Below, one piece after another: positions 27,069 to 36,062 of a stretch of 64,000 nt of DNA (positions within the stretch are counted from its first letter, which is position 1; every line of letters starts with the position of its first letter). Both the position numbers and the translations under genes were made by a program. This DNA is from Gemmatimonadaceae bacterium (GTDB lineage Bacteria > Gemmatimonadota > Gemmatimonadetes > Gemmatimonadales > Gemmatimonadaceae): positions 186,001 through 250,000 of the forward strand of contig WYBP01000018.1 of the NCBI GenBank assembly GCA_011525845.1, read 5' to 3'. The notes beneath the pieces were generated by a model that saw only the letters and a list, made by a program, of their open reading frames with translations, did not search any database and was not told the origin of the DNA.

Positions 27069-27110
27069 GGTGGGAGGGGTGAGGTGTGAGGGGTGAGGTG
27101 TGAGGGCGCC
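27069..27110. repeat. Degenerate copy of the purine-rich element arm
   Basis: Directly after the fpg stop, GGTGGGAGGGGTGAGGTGTG is followed by another GGGGTGAGGTGTGAGGG unit. It resembles the arms of the palindromic element but lacks the CGGCAG end. GAGGTG here can pair with CACCTC at 27110-27115. Confidence 0.45.
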
Positions 27111-27118
27111 ACCTCGCC

Positions 27119-28300
27119 TCACTCTCCCGCCTCGAGCAGCGCGCCCTTCAAGTACCCCGTCTCGGGGATCGTCAGGACCTCGGGGTGATCCGCCGGCTGT
27201 CCGGTGATGGCACGCAGGATCATCCGGCGCCCACTCTCCGCGGCCGCGTCGGCGAGCATCGCGAGGAAGGCGTCCTTCCCCACGTGGTACGAGCAGCTCG
27301 CCGTGTACAGGAACCCGCCCGGCGCCAGCAGGCGCATCGCGCGGCGGTTGATGTCCCGGTACCCCCGCAGCGCACCCGCGATGGACGCGCGGTTCTTCGC
27401 GAACGCCGGCGGGTCGAGCACGACCGTCTCGTACCTGGCACCCGCGCGCTCCTCGTCGCGCAGGAAGTCGAACGCATCCGCCTCGACGCACTCGATGTTG
27501 GTGCGGCCATTGAGCGCGGCGTTCTCGGCGGCCCGGGCGAGCGCCGCCGCCGAGCTGTCCACCGCCCGCACCTGCTCGGCCCGCGCCGCGAGGTGGAGCG
27601 CGAACGAGCCGTGGTAGCTGAACAGGTCGAGCGCGCGCCCCCGCGCCACGGCGCCGACGAGCGCGCGCGCCTCGCGCTGGTCCAGGAAGGCGCCCGTCTT
27701 CTGCCCGCTGTGCGGCGCGGCGAGGTAGCGCACCCCGTGCTCGAGGACCTCGACCGTCTCGGGGACCGCGCCGGCGAGCGTCTCCACGTCGCGCGACAAC
27801 CCCTCGCGACCCCGGACACTCACGTCGTTCCGCGCCAGGATCCCCTCGGCACCCGTGAGGTCCGCGAGCGCCGCCACGATCGGCGCGCGGAACGTCTCCA
27901 GGCCGGCCGAGAGGAGCTGCACCACGAGCCAGCGGTCGAACCGGTCCACCACGAGCGAGGGGAGTCCGTCCCCCTCGCCATGCACCAGCCGGCAGGCGTT
28001 CGTGCGCGCGTCGAGGATCCCGGCGCGGCGCGCGATCGCCGCGCCGATCCGCGCCCGCCACCAGGCGTCGTCCAGCGCGACATCCGGTCGCGTAGAGACG
28101 AAGCGCAGCGAGATCTCCGAGGTGGGACTCCAGAGCGCGACACCGAGGGGCCGGCCGTTGGGGTCGGTCGCGCGGACGGCCCCGGCGGGGCCCTGCGGCG
28201 CGCGCACGACATCGGACTTGAAGATCCAGGGGTGGCCGCCGAGCCACCGCCGCGCGCCGCGCGCGGAGACGACCGCCGCTCCATCGTGGGTTCCGCTCAT
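27119..28300 (-). CDS. Class I rRNA methyltransferase RlmI/RlmK-type
   Basis: A 393-residue protein with an N-terminal PUA-like domain (GARRWLGGHPWIFKSDV) and a methyltransferase domain. Motif I region is LDLFSYHGSFALHLA, the acidic post-I strand VRAVDSSAAALA, and the catalytic motif IV VVLDPPAFAKNR. The family methylates cytosine C5 in 23S rRNA (RlmI: C1962 in E. coli). Position and substrate are inferred from family. ATG 28300 is chosen because MSGTHDGAAVV leads into the PUA domain; the frame remains open upstream across the divergent aroH promoter, which is not protein-like. Confidence 0.9.
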   Translation of the reverse strand: MSGTHDGAAVVSARGARRWLGGHPWIFKSDVVRAPQGPAGAVRATDPNGRPLGVALWSPTSEISLRFVSTRPDVALDDAWWRARIGAAIARRAGILDARTNACRLVHGEGDGLPSLVVDRFDRWLVVQLLSAGLETFRAPIVAALADLTGAEGILARNDVSVRGREGLSRDVETLAGAVPETVEVLEHGVRYLAAPHSGQKTGAFLDQREARALVGAVARGRALDLFSYHGSFALHLAARAEQVRAVDSSAAALARAAENAALNGRTNIECVEADAFDFLRDEERAGARYETVVLDPPAFAKNRASIAGALRGYRDINRRAMRLLAPGGFLYTASCSYHVGKDAFLAMLADAAAESGRRMILRAITGQPADHPEVLTIPETGYLKGALLEAGE

Positions 28301-28364
28301 CGGGACGAATCTAGTCCCGCCCCACGCGGTGGACACCCGCGCGCACGCGCACCATCTTCGCCCG

Positions 28365-28751
28365 ATGATGACTCCCGCGCGCCCCCGCGGTGTCCGCGCG
28401 ATCCGGGGCGCGACCACCGTCCTGGCCGACGACCCCGCACAGATCCGTGCGGCGGTCACGGAGCTGCTTGAGCACCTGCTCGACGTGAACGACCTCGCCC
28501 CGGTCGACCTCATCTCGGCGGTCTTCACCGCGACCCCGGACCTCGTGAGCGAGTTCCCGGCGCACGCCGCCCGGCTGCTCGGGTGGACCGACATCCCGCT
28601 CCTCTGCGCGCAGGAGCTTCCGGTGGCGGGGGCCCTGCCGCGGTGCATCCGGGTGCTGGTGCACGCGGAGACGCGCCTGCCGCGCGCCGAGATCACGCAT
28701 GTCTACCTGCGGGAGGCGATCCTGCTCCGGGCGGACCTGCTCTCGGACTGA
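28365..28751 (+). CDS. aroH: Chorismate mutase, AroH class
   Basis: A 128-residue AroH-type chorismate mutase that converts chorismate to prephenate for Phe and Tyr synthesis. The family pattern is clear: VRAIRGATTVLAD at the N-terminus with the active-site Arg, then FTATPDLVSEFPA, LLCAQELPVAGALPRCIRVL, and the C-terminal Arg and Tyr in ITHVYLREA. The length matches the Bacillus enzyme. Tandem ATGs start the gene; the first is used. It stands alone between rlmI and mltG. Confidence 0.9.
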   Translation: MMTPARPRGVRAIRGATTVLADDPAQIRAAVTELLEHLLDVNDLAPVDLISAVFTATPDLVSEFPAHAARLLGWTDIPLLCAQELPVAGALPRCIRVLVHAETRLPRAEITHVYLREAILLRADLLSD

Positions 28752-28781
28752 CCGCGGCGCGCCGGAGCCGCGACCGGCGCG

Positions 28782-29921
28782 CTAGGCGCCGTCCGGCTTC
28801 CGCGCCGCGAGGGAGTCGAAGGCCGCGCGCGGTGCGCCGGCCGCCTTGAGCGCCGAGTCCACGGCGAGTTCACGCTCCGCGGCCTTCCGGGCCGCGGTGG
28901 CCGCCGCCGCGGCCTCGCGCGCCGCCTTCTTCACGTACTCGATCGCCGCGAGGTGCTCCTTGTACGTGGTGCGGAACTCGTGGTGGCCGTCGGGATGCGC
29001 GACGAAGAAGCGGTAGGGCACCTTCGCGGGATAGAGCGACGCCTCGAGGCTCGCTGCCCCCGGTGATGCGATGGGGCCGGGCGGGAGCCCGTAGCGCCGG
29101 TAGGTGTTGTAGGGCGAGTCCACCTTGAGGTGGCTGTAGAGCACCCGCCCCGGTCGCACCTTCATCGCGTACTGCACGGTGGGGTCCGCCTGCAGCATCA
29201 TCCGCGCCTTGAGGCGGTTGGTGTAGACCGCGGCGACGGTCGGCCGCTCGTCCCCCTTCCGGACCTCCTTCTCCACGATGCTGGCGAGCGTGACGACCTG
29301 GTGCCGCGTCATGCGGATCTCGGTGAGCCGCGCGTCCCACTCGGGCTTCCAGACCTGCTCGAACCGGCGCACCATCACGTCCACCGCCTGGCGCGCGGTG
29401 GTGCCGTCCGGGAAGTCGTAGGTGTCGGGGAAGAGGTAGCCCTCGAGCGTCTCCACGCCGCGCGGCACGCCCACGCGTCGCAGCAGGGCGGTGTCGCGCA
29501 CGGCGCTCTCGAACGACTCGGCCGGCAGCGAGAGTCCTGCGCTCAGCGCGGGGATGATGTCCCAGAGGGGCCACCCCTCGGGGATGGTCACGCGATGCAC
29601 GATCCCGCGCCCCCACTGCAGGGCGGTGAGGATCTCGCTCCAGCTGGCACCGCGGCGGATCAGGTACGTCCCGTACCGGATCGACCGGTCCCGTCCGCGC
29701 TGGGAGGCGTAGAAGCCGAAGAGCCGCGCGCTCGCCACCACGTCGTGCGCGGCGAGCGACTCCGCCGCCTCGCGGAAGCTCGAGCCCTTGCGGATGGTGA
29801 GCGTGACCGGCGTCTGGTCGTCGGTGGCGCACGCCGTGGTGGCGAGGACCGCCCCGCCGAGCATCCCCGAGACGAGGACTCCGGTGACGAATGCGCCGCC
29901 GGCGATCCGCGCCCTAGGCAT
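28782..29921 (-). CDS. mltG: Endolytic murein transglycosylase
   Basis: A 379-residue protein that cuts nascent peptidoglycan glycan strands. It has an N-terminal signal/membrane segment (residues 7-30), a LysM-like region (LTIRKGSSFREAAESLAAHD), and the YceG domain with catalytic Glu in TLASIVEKEVRKGDERP followed by YTNRLKARMMLQADPTVQYA. The C-terminus adds an Ala/Lys-rich tail of about 40 residues not usual in the family. The ATG overlaps the ruvX stop by 8 bases, and rho precedes ruvX, so rho-ruvX-mltG form one operon. Confidence 0.93.
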   Translation of the reverse strand: MPRARIAGGAFVTGVLVSGMLGGAVLATTACATDDQTPVTLTIRKGSSFREAAESLAAHDVVASARLFGFYASQRGRDRSIRYGTYLIRRGASWSEILTALQWGRGIVHRVTIPEGWPLWDIIPALSAGLSLPAESFESAVRDTALLRRVGVPRGVETLEGYLFPDTYDFPDGTTARQAVDVMVRRFEQVWKPEWDARLTEIRMTRHQVVTLASIVEKEVRKGDERPTVAAVYTNRLKARMMLQADPTVQYAMKVRPGRVLYSHLKVDSPYNTYRRYGLPPGPIASPGAASLEASLYPAKVPYRFFVAHPDGHHEFRTTYKEHLAAIEYVKKAAREAAAAATAARKAAERELAVDSALKAAGAPRAAFDSLAARKPDGA

Positions 29922-30402
29922 GGTACCCCGCGGGGGCGTCCGGGGAGACGTCCGAGGCGACGTCCTCCGCATGCTCGAAGAGCCGCAGCGCGTGCTGCAG
30001 GAGGATCGTCGCCGCGATCGCGTCCACGTCACCCTTCCGGCCGCGCGTCGATCCCTCCATCGCCTGCACGGCGCGCAGGGCGGCCGCCGTCGTGAAGCGC
30101 TCGTCGACCAGTTCGGTCGGGAGCCCCGTGCGCGTGCCGAGCTCCGTCGCGAGCCGGCGCGCCTCGAGGGCGCGCGGGGTGTCCTCGCCCGCCTGGTCCA
30201 GGGGGAGGCCCACCACGAACCCCTCCACGCCGAGTGCGCTGGCCTTCGCCAGGAGCGCCGTGAGCGGTGGGCGCTTGCCGGCGCGGCGCTCGACGTACCC
30301 CGCGGGGGACGCGATCCGGCCCCCGGGGTCGCTCATCGCGAGGCCCACGCGCCGGTCCCCGAGGTCGATCGCCAGCCAACGCCTGCGCCACGAACCGCTC
30401 AT
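29914..30402 (-). CDS. ruvX: Holliday junction resolvase-like RuvX/YqgF
   Basis: A 162-residue RNase-H-fold protein. Motifs are [16 protein letters not shown] (first catalytic Asp), [21 protein letters not shown] and [12 protein letters not shown] (last acidic residue). The family acts on pre-16S rRNA 5' ends in E. coli and was earlier assigned as a resolvase. The start overlaps the rho stop (ATGA), and its stop overlaps mltG. A ruvX-mltG pairing is common in bacteria. Confidence 0.93.
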   Translation of the reverse strand: MSGSWRRRWLAIDLGDRRVGLAMSDPGGRIASPAGYVERRAGKRPPLTALLAKASALGVEGFVVGLPLDQAGEDTPRALEARRLATELGTRTGLPTELVDERFTTAAALRAVQAMEGSTRGRKGDVDAIAATILLQHALRLFEHAEDVASDVSPDAPAGYHA

Positions 30403-31655
30403 GCGCCCTCCGCCATCCGTTCGAAGAACTCCTCATTGGTCTTCGTTTGCGCGAGCCGACGCAAGAGGAAGCTCGTGGCCTCGTCGGGCGCCAGGTCCCC
30501 TAAGAAATGCCGCAGCAGGTAGATACGGTTCCGCTCCTTCTCCGTGAGGAGGAGCTCCTCCTTGCGCGTCCCGGACTTCCCGATCTCGAACGCCGGATAG
30601 ATCCGGCGGTTCGCGATGTCCCGGTCGAGCACGATCTCCATGTTCCCCGTACCCTTGAATTCCTCGAAGATCACCTCGTCCATACGGGACCCGGTGCTCA
30701 CGAGTGCCGTCGCCACGATCGTGAGGGAGCCGCCGCGCTCGATCCGCCGCGCCGCGCCGAAGAAGCGCTTGGGCTTCTCGAGCGCCTTCGCATCCACGCC
30801 GCCGGAGAGGATCTTCCCCGACATCGGCGTCACCGTGTTGTGCGCCCGGGCGAGCCGCGTGATCGAGTCGAGGAGGATCACCACGTCCTGGCCGCACTCC
30901 ACCAGGCGCTTCGCCTTCTCGATCACCATGTCCGCCACCTGCACATGCCGCTTGGCGGGCTCGTCGAAGGTGGAGGCGATCACCTCCGCGGTCGGGACCG
31001 TGGCGATGAAGTCGGTCACCTCCTCCGGGCGCTCGTCGATCAGCAGCACGATGAGCTTGATCTCCGGGTGGTTCTCGGCGATCGCGTTCGCCATCCGCTG
31101 GAGGAGGATCGTCTTTCCGGCGCGCGGGGGCGCCACGATCAGCCCGCGCTGGCCCTTCCCGAGCGGGGCGATGAGGTCCGCCACGCGCATCGCGAGTCCC
31201 CCCGACTCCGACTCCAGCCGGATCCGCTGGTCCGGGTAGCGGGGCGTGAGCGCGTCGAAGTCCTTGCGCTCCGTGAGCTCCTCCGGCGGGAGCCCGTTCA
31301 CCGTGTCCACGTGCAGGAGCGCGAGGAACTTCTCCCAGTGCTTCGGCGGCCGGACGCTCCCGCGGATCGTGTCGCCGGTGCGGATGCCGAAGCGCCGCAC
31401 CTGCGTCTGCGACACGTACACGTCGTCCGGCCCGGCGAGGTAGCTCCAGTCCGGGCTGCGCAGGAAGCCGTGCCCTTCCGGGACGATCTCGAGCGTCCCC
31501 TCCGCCGTGAGGGTCTCCCCGTTGGCGAGGAGCGCGCGCTCGATGCGGAGGATCAGGTCCTGCTTGCGGAGGCCGTCGATGTCCGTGAGGCCGGTCTCGT
31601 CGGCGAGACGCTGGAGCTCGGCCACGGGCGTGCGGCGGAGGGAGGCGATATCCAC
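30399..31655 (-). CDS. rho: Transcription termination factor Rho
   Basis: A 418-residue RNA-dependent ATPase helicase of normal length, without the long N-terminal insertion seen in Actinobacteria. The N-terminal helical part ([19 protein letters not shown]) precedes the RNA-binding cold-shock-like domain ([14 protein letters not shown]). The ATPase core has Walker [12 protein letters not shown], Walker [15 protein letters not shown], the Q/R loop and [19 protein letters not shown]. The start is GTG 31655. It heads the rho-ruvX-mltG operon. A tRNA gene on the same strand lies about 95 bases upstream. Confidence 0.96.
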   Translation of the reverse strand: MDIASLRRTPVAELQRLADETGLTDIDGLRKQDLILRIERALLANGETLTAEGTLEIVPEGHGFLRSPDWSYLAGPDDVYVSQTQVRRFGIRTGDTIRGSVRPPKHWEKFLALLHVDTVNGLPPEELTERKDFDALTPRYPDQRIRLESESGGLAMRVADLIAPLGKGQRGLIVAPPRAGKTILLQRMANAIAENHPEIKLIVLLIDERPEEVTDFIATVPTAEVIASTFDEPAKRHVQVADMVIEKAKRLVECGQDVVILLDSITRLARAHNTVTPMSGKILSGGVDAKALEKPKRFFGAARRIERGGSLTIVATALVSTGSRMDEVIFEEFKGTGNMEIVLDRDIANRRIYPAFEIGKSGTRKEELLLTEKERNRIYLLRHFLGDLAPDEATSFLLRRLAQTKTNEEFFERMAEGA

Positions 31656-31749
31656 GCGGAGCGGAGGATGGGGCCGGGGAGGGGGGACGCGGGACCGCGC
31701 GACGATGGCGCGGCAGGGGGAGGGGCGTGCCCAGGGTACAGCGGTGAAA

Positions 31750-31823
31750 TGCGCGAGGCGGGATTCGAACCCACGACCTTCGGCTCCGGAGGCCGACGCT
31801 CTATCCAGCTGAGCTACTCGCGC
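31750..31823 (-). tRNA. tRNA-Arg (CCG)
   Basis: The acceptor stem GCGCGAG/CTCGCGC, D arm, anticodon stem TCGGC/GCCGA with loop CTCCGGA, and a T loop TTCGAAT all pair. Anticodon CCG reads CGG. CCA is not encoded. TAGCTT on the minus strand at 31833-31838 may be its -10, as in the tRNA-Ala promoter, but the -35 is poor. Confidence 0.95.
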
Positions 31824-31985
31824 GAAGCCTGAAAGCTAGTCCGCCGATACCCTCCGGGGTAGGTCGCGGGCCGCGGAATCCGCCCCGCGCACCGTCCCCG
31901 CGAGGATGCGGGAAGGCGCGCAGAGTCGTATTGTAGCGCAGGTCACCATTGCGGGGTCACGCTCCCCCCTCTCCCAGGAGTCGCC

Positions 31986-33251
31986 ATGTCCGCCCCCTTC
32001 GCCGCCATCGATGCCGCGACCGTCGCTGCCCTGAAGGGCGGGGACGAGAAGGCGCTCGAGAAGATCTTCCGCAGCCACTACGACGTCCTCCTCGAGCGCG
32101 CGGTCGAGCGCCTCAAGGGCGAGCCCGCCGCCGCGCCACGGCTCGTCGCGAGCACCGTGCTCGAGCTCTGGGCGGTCCGGGGTTCGATGGAGACCAGCGC
32201 GCAGGTCGAGGGGTTCTTCAACGAGGAGCTGCGCAACCGCGCCGGCGCGGTGCGCGCCCGCATGGCCTCCGTGCACCGCTTCGAGAAGAAGGAGGGGGTG
32301 GCCGCGCACGACCCGCGCCCCGCACCCAGCGCGGACGAGCTCTGGAAGGAGATCGCCGAGACGCTGCACCGGCCGCCGGTGGACCCTGCGGAGGCCGCGA
32401 AACGGCGCCGCGCGAACGCCGCGCACGGCGCGGCGGAGCACATCGCCAAGGTCTCGGCGCGGCGTTCCTGGAAGGGGCCGGCGCTGATCGCCACGCTGGG
32501 GGCCATCGCCGTCGTCGTCGGCGTGATGTACGCGAACAAGGCGGGGAAGGCCGCGGCGGTCTCGCAGCTCCTCGCCTCCAACGACGCGCAGACCGTCCTC
32601 ACGCGCCAGGGACAGTTCGGCAACCTCCCGCTCTCGGACAGCAGCACCGTGCGGCTCGCGGCGGAGTCGCGCATCACCGTGATCCCGAAGTTCGGGGTGG
32701 AGTACCGGGCGGCGTCGGTCATGGGCTCCGCCGCCGTGACCGTGGCACCCGGGAACCCGGTGCCGCTGGAGATCCGGCTTGGCGACGCCTCCGCGAAGGC
32801 GAGTTCGGGGGAGTTCGCGGTGCGCGACTATCCGGATGACGGCGCGCGCTTCGTGAACGCACGCACCGCCACCGTGGAGGTGACCGCGAAGGGGGGCACG
32901 CGCACCCTCAATCCGGGCGAGACCATCGCGATCGACTCCGCGGGGATGATCCGCGATGCCACGGCGACCGAGGCGGCGCAGTACTTCGCCTGGGTGGATG
33001 GCAAGCTCGTGCTCCGCGACGTGACCGTGGCGTACGCCGCGCAGCGGCTCTGGCGCTGGTTCGGGATGGAGGTGACCGTGGCCGACTCCGCCGCGCGCGA
33101 CCGGTTGATCTCGATCTCCGTGCCGCTCGAGTCCTCCAAGGCGGCCGTGGAGGCGATCGGCGGCGCAGGGGGCGTGGTGTTCGGCTACGACAAGGACAAC
33201 AAGATGATCTTCAGCGCGCCGGCGCCGACGAGGGCGCGCCGGGCGCGGTGA
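31986..33251 (+). CDS. Sigma-like/FecR/STN fusion membrane protein
   Basis: A 421-residue protein with an unusual order. Residues about 10-60 (AALKGGDEKALEKIFRSHYD) look like region 2 of an ECF sigma factor, though the rest of the sigma, including a clear region 4, is not evident. A single membrane helix follows at about 160-180 (ALIATLGAIAVVVGVMYA). Then comes a FecR-type domain (residues 195-315: DSSTVRLAAESRITVIPKFG, ARTATVEVTAKGG, LNPGETIAID) and a STN/DUF4974-like end (FAWVDGKLVLRDVTVAYAAQRL). FecR proteins are anti-sigma regulators that sense TonB receptors. AGGAG precedes ATG 31986. No receptor gene is adjacent. The function is inferred. Confidence 0.7.
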   Translation: MSAPFAAIDAATVAALKGGDEKALEKIFRSHYDVLLERAVERLKGEPAAAPRLVASTVLELWAVRGSMETSAQVEGFFNEELRNRAGAVRARMASVHRFEKKEGVAAHDPRPAPSADELWKEIAETLHRPPVDPAEAAKRRRANAAHGAAEHIAKVSARRSWKGPALIATLGAIAVVVGVMYANKAGKAAAVSQLLASNDAQTVLTRQGQFGNLPLSDSSTVRLAAESRITVIPKFGVEYRAASVMGSAAVTVAPGNPVPLEIRLGDASAKASSGEFAVRDYPDDGARFVNARTATVEVTAKGGTRTLNPGETIAIDSAGMIRDATATEAAQYFAWVDGKLVLRDVTVAYAAQRLWRWFGMEVTVADSAARDRLISISVPLESSKAAVEAIGGAGGVVFGYDKDNKMIFSAPAPTRARRAR

Positions 33252-33320
33252 CCGGCGCGCGGGGCGCGCGGTGAGGCTGGCCGACGAGCGTGCCGCGTCG
33301 CCAGTCCGCCCCGGAACGAC

Positions 33321-33352
33321 GAACGCCTCTCGCGGACTCGCGAGAGGCGTTC
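33321..33352. terminator. Bidirectional hairpin between convergent units
   Basis: A perfect 14-bp stem, GAACGCCTCTCGCG with its complement, round the loop GACT. It separates the FecR-fusion gene from tRNA-Pro on the other strand. The T-runs are weak on both sides. Confidence 0.7.
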
Positions 33353-33368
33353 TCGTATGTGTGACCAG

Positions 33369-33442
33369 TCGGGGCGACTGGATTCGAACCAGCGACCTCC
33401 TGCTCCCGAAGCAGGCGCTCTACCGGGCTAAGCTACGCCCCG
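33369..33442 (-). tRNA. tRNA-Pro (CGG)
   Basis: The acceptor CGGGGCG/CGCCCCG, anticodon stem CCTGC/GCAGG with loop TTCGGGA, and T arm with TTCGAAT are complete. Anticodon CGG reads CCG. CCA is not encoded. It lies 55 bases after tRNA-Arg(ACG) and is probably co-transcribed with it. Confidence 0.95.
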
Positions 33443-33497
33443 ATCCTCATGTGCTGCCCCGGCGCGTCGCCGGTCCTCCACCCACAGGTACCCACAG

Positions 33498-33571
33498 TGC
33501 GCCCGAAGGGACTCGAACCCCTAACCTTCTGATCCGTAGTCAGATGCTCTATCCAATTGAGCTACGAGCGC
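33498..33571 (-). tRNA. tRNA-Arg (ACG)
   Basis: The acceptor GCGCTCG/CGGGCGC (one G-U), anticodon stem TCTGA/TCAGA with loop CTACGGA, and a standard T arm are present. Anticodon ACG (normally modified to ICG) reads CGT, CGC and CGA. A strong promoter lies about 55 bases upstream. Confidence 0.95.
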
Positions 33572-33626
33572 CCGCCCCGTTCCGCGGCGGCGCTCCTGCT
33601 GCCGACGCCGGTCGAAGGGAACCCGG

Positions 33627-33655
33627 AATATAGACGGGCCCCGAGGGACAGTCAA
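33627..33655 (-). promoter_or_regulatory. Promoter of the tRNA-Arg(ACG)/tRNA-Pro unit
   Basis: On the minus strand TTGACT (33650-33655), a 17-base spacer and TATATT (33627-33632). Both boxes match the sigma-70 consensus well, with optimal spacing and position. Confidence 0.75.
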
Positions 33656-33788
33656 CGCGAACCGGTGCTCCCGCGCGCGGTGCGTGCGAGGGCCGGGACG
33701 CGAACGGGGGGCGGCCCGCGCTGCGGCCGCCCCCCGTCCTGCACTCCGTTCCGCGCTCCATTCCGGGCTTCGAGGAGCGCCCCGGCGA

Positions 33789-35285
33789 CTACTTGATCGC
33801 CTCGTACCGGTAGGCCACGATCCCCGGCTTGGTGGCCGTGAGCTGGAAGGTGCCCGTCTCGGTCGGCTTCACCTCGGCGACGTTCGCCGTCATGGTCTCC
33901 ACCACGGCGCCGTCCTTGTCCAGGAACTCGAAGTTCACGACGTACGCCTTGGGCGCCTTGCCCCGGTTCTCCACGGTGCCGGCGAGCAGCGCGCCCTCGG
34001 CGCGGCGCTCGAAGCGCGAGACCAGCAGGCGGTGCGGCATGGTCGCCTCCCGCTGCGTGAACTCGTTCATCTGCTTCATGAGCGCGGCCTTCTTGGCGGC
34101 GTCCTTCTCCTCGTCGGCCGTGAGCTTGATCGCGTACGCCCGCATGAGGTAGTTGTCGGGGTTGCTCGGGTCGATCTCGACCAGCTTCTCGGTGAGCGCC
34201 ATCATCGGCGCGGCCTTCTTCGCCTCGTAGTACATGAACGAGAGGAAGTAGCTCGCGTCGCGGGTGTTCGGGTTCTTCGCCAGCGCACCCTCGTAGAGCT
34301 TCATCGCGTCATCGTTGCGGCTGAAGATGCGCGCGAGGTCGGCGCCGAGGAGGAGCGTGAGGTCGTTGTAGGGGGTCGGGTCGGAGACCATCGGCGCCAT
34401 GAGGGCCACGGCGGCGGCGGTGTCCTGCGCGATCGAGACGATCTCGCTCGCCGCGGAGAAGGCGTACGCGGCCTCGCTCCCCGACGGGTCCGAGCGGAGG
34501 AGCATCGTGAAGAGGTCGAGCGCCTCCTTGTTCAGCTCGGCCTTCTGCGCCGAGCCGCCCAGGTTCGCCCATTCCTGCAGCGTGGTGGCGAGCTGGAACT
34601 CCATCTGCCGCTGCGTCTCGGCCATCGACGTGTCCTGCTTCGCGGCGGCGATCGCCAGGCGGAGCTTGGCCAGCATCGTCGGCTTGTCACCGCGCTTGTT
34701 GGCGATCTGGGCGTAGATGTTGTGGACGAAGGGCGACTCGGCGTAGAGCAGGGCCGCGCGGTCGGCCTGCGCCTGCGCGGAGTCGACCTGCTCGGCGGAG
34801 AGCGAGGAGTACGCCTTGTTGATGCGGTCGATCCAGGGCTTCGACTGGCGCCACTCGCGCGTCTCCACGTCGCAGCCGGGGCCCATCGCCTCCACGGGCT
34901 TGAGCAGCGAGTCGACGGCGGCCACGAGGTCGATCTTGTCCGTCTTGTTGCCCCGGGCATTGAGCTGGTCGACGGTCATCTCGTCCCCCACGCCGTCCTG
35001 GTGCAGCCAGAGGACGTAGATCTGCGCCTTCAGGTAGCCGGCACCGATCGGGTTGCTCGCGAGGCGCTTCTCGTCCTGCAGGTAGCGCATCGCGTCGCGC
35101 AGGTTCTTCGAGACCTCGTCCGGCGAGGTGGCGGCCGCCGCCTTGCGGATGGTGAGGCCGGCCTGCGTGAGCTGTGACGGCTGGAACACGTCGACCGGGC
35201 ATTCCGGGGCGTCCTGCGCGAGCGCGGGACGAGCGGCGAACGCCAGGGGAAGGGCGAGGAGGGGGAGCGTGCGGGTGAGGCGCAT
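33789..35285 (-). CDS. Secreted TPR-repeat protein with FxLYD-like end
   Basis: A 498-residue exported protein with signal peptide MRLTRTLPLLALPLAFAARP, cleaved near ALAQD. Residues about 150-410 carry helical repeats of TPR type (AIAAAKQDTSMAETQRQMEF, YEGALAKNPNTRDASYFLSF, LVEIDPSNPDNYLMRAYAI). The last 90 residues form a beta domain (GTVENRGKAPKAYVVNFEFL) like the FxLYD domain. Cys at about 29 and 139 could form a disulfide. Such proteins usually bind partner proteins in the periplasm or on the surface; no partner is coded nearby. It sits between two tRNA units, with a hairpin terminator before it and a tRNA promoter after it. Confidence 0.75.
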   Translation of the reverse strand: MRLTRTLPLLALPLAFAARPALAQDAPECPVDVFQPSQLTQAGLTIRKAAAATSPDEVSKNLRDAMRYLQDEKRLASNPIGAGYLKAQIYVLWLHQDGVGDEMTVDQLNARGNKTDKIDLVAAVDSLLKPVEAMGPGCDVETREWRQSKPWIDRINKAYSSLSAEQVDSAQAQADRAALLYAESPFVHNIYAQIANKRGDKPTMLAKLRLAIAAAKQDTSMAETQRQMEFQLATTLQEWANLGGSAQKAELNKEALDLFTMLLRSDPSGSEAAYAFSAASEIVSIAQDTAAAVALMAPMVSDPTPYNDLTLLLGADLARIFSRNDDAMKLYEGALAKNPNTRDASYFLSFMYYEAKKAAPMMALTEKLVEIDPSNPDNYLMRAYAIKLTADEEKDAAKKAALMKQMNEFTQREATMPHRLLVSRFERRAEGALLAGTVENRGKAPKAYVVNFEFLDKDGAVVETMTANVAEVKPTETGTFQLTATKPGIVAYRYEAIK

Positions 35286-35352
35286 CGGTCGCGGGGGCTG
35301 GAGGGATCCGCATCCGGGGCGACGCCCGGGGCGCGGCTGCTGCAAGAAAGTA

Positions 35353-35379
35353 CGCCTCACGAGCGGGGCCCGTGAGGCG
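35353..35379 (-). terminator. Terminator of the tRNA-Ala/Gly/Val unit
   Basis: A perfect 9-bp stem, CGCCTCACG with CGTGAGGCG, begins one base after tRNA-Val. On the minus strand it is followed by TACTTTCTTG. It should end the tRNA transcript before the TPR gene. Confidence 0.75.
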
Positions 35380-35380
35380 A

Positions 35381-35454
35381 TGGGCGGTACAAGACTCGAA
35401 CTTGTGACCTCCACGATGTCAACGTGGCGCTCTAACCAACTGAGCTAACCGCCC
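35381..35454 (-). tRNA. tRNA-Val (GAC)
   Basis: The acceptor GGGCGGT/ACCGCCC, anticodon stem CCACG/CGTGG with loop TTGACAT, and T arm TTCGAGT are complete. Anticodon GAC reads GTC/GTT. CCA is not encoded. It is the third gene of the Ala-Gly-Val unit. Confidence 0.95.
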
Positions 35455-35564
35455 TCAGATACCCAGCGCCGCCGCCGACGTTCCTCACGTCGTTCCTCAC
35501 GACGATCCGTCGATGCCGGCCACCAGCCTCGTGCTGCCCTGCCGCCGCCTGGCCTGCGCGGCAG

Positions 35565-35637
35565 AGCGGGAAACGGGACTCGAACCCGCGACCCCAACCT
35601 TGGCAAGGTTGTGCTCTACCAACTGAGCTATTCCCGC
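35565..35637 (-). tRNA. tRNA-Gly (GCC)
   Basis: The acceptor GCGGGAA/TTCCCGC, anticodon stem CAACC/GGTTG with loop TTGCCAA, and T loop TTCGAGT are complete. Anticodon GCC reads GGC/GGT. The discriminator is T, as usual for bacterial tRNA-Gly. CCA is not encoded. Confidence 0.95.
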
Positions 35638-35741
35638 GATTCCGACTGCTCTTGCCCTGCTCGTACTCGGAGCACACTGCTACGCTCCACGCCGCCTGGG
35701 CCGCTACCACCGGCAACTCCCGCTGCACCTCAGGTCGGCAG

Positions 35742-35814
<73 letters not shown>

Positions 35815-35932
35815 GATGCCCCAACCGCTGGACCACCTTGCCGCACCACCTGCGCCGAGCCCGTCTCGGGCCGCCCCGACGCGCCGCACTGAGGCTGCAC
35901 AGAGCGAAAAACACGCGCGACAGGAACCAAAA

Positions 35933-35961
35933 AAGCTATCCGAGGGTAACTCATGGGTCAA
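35933..35961 (-). promoter_or_regulatory. Promoter of the tRNA-Ala/Gly/Val unit
   Basis: On the minus strand TTGACC (35956-35961), a 17-base spacer and TAGCTT (35933-35938), followed by a T-run. It lies about 120 bases before tRNA-Ala in the only AT-rich stretch between the tRNAs and the sigma-factor gene. Confidence 0.65.
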
Positions 35962-36062
35962 GGCGCTTCACTGGCGCTGAGGACGATTCTGCGTAAGTTT
36001 GGGTTCGCACCATCACACTCGATTTTTTCCCGACCGCTGTCGCGGTTCAGGACTTCATAGAA

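Noticed and set aside
31830-31861. Promoter for tRNA-Arg(CCG)
   Set aside because: TAGCTT is present at the right distance, but the expected -35 position reads TACCCC, too weak to list as a feature.
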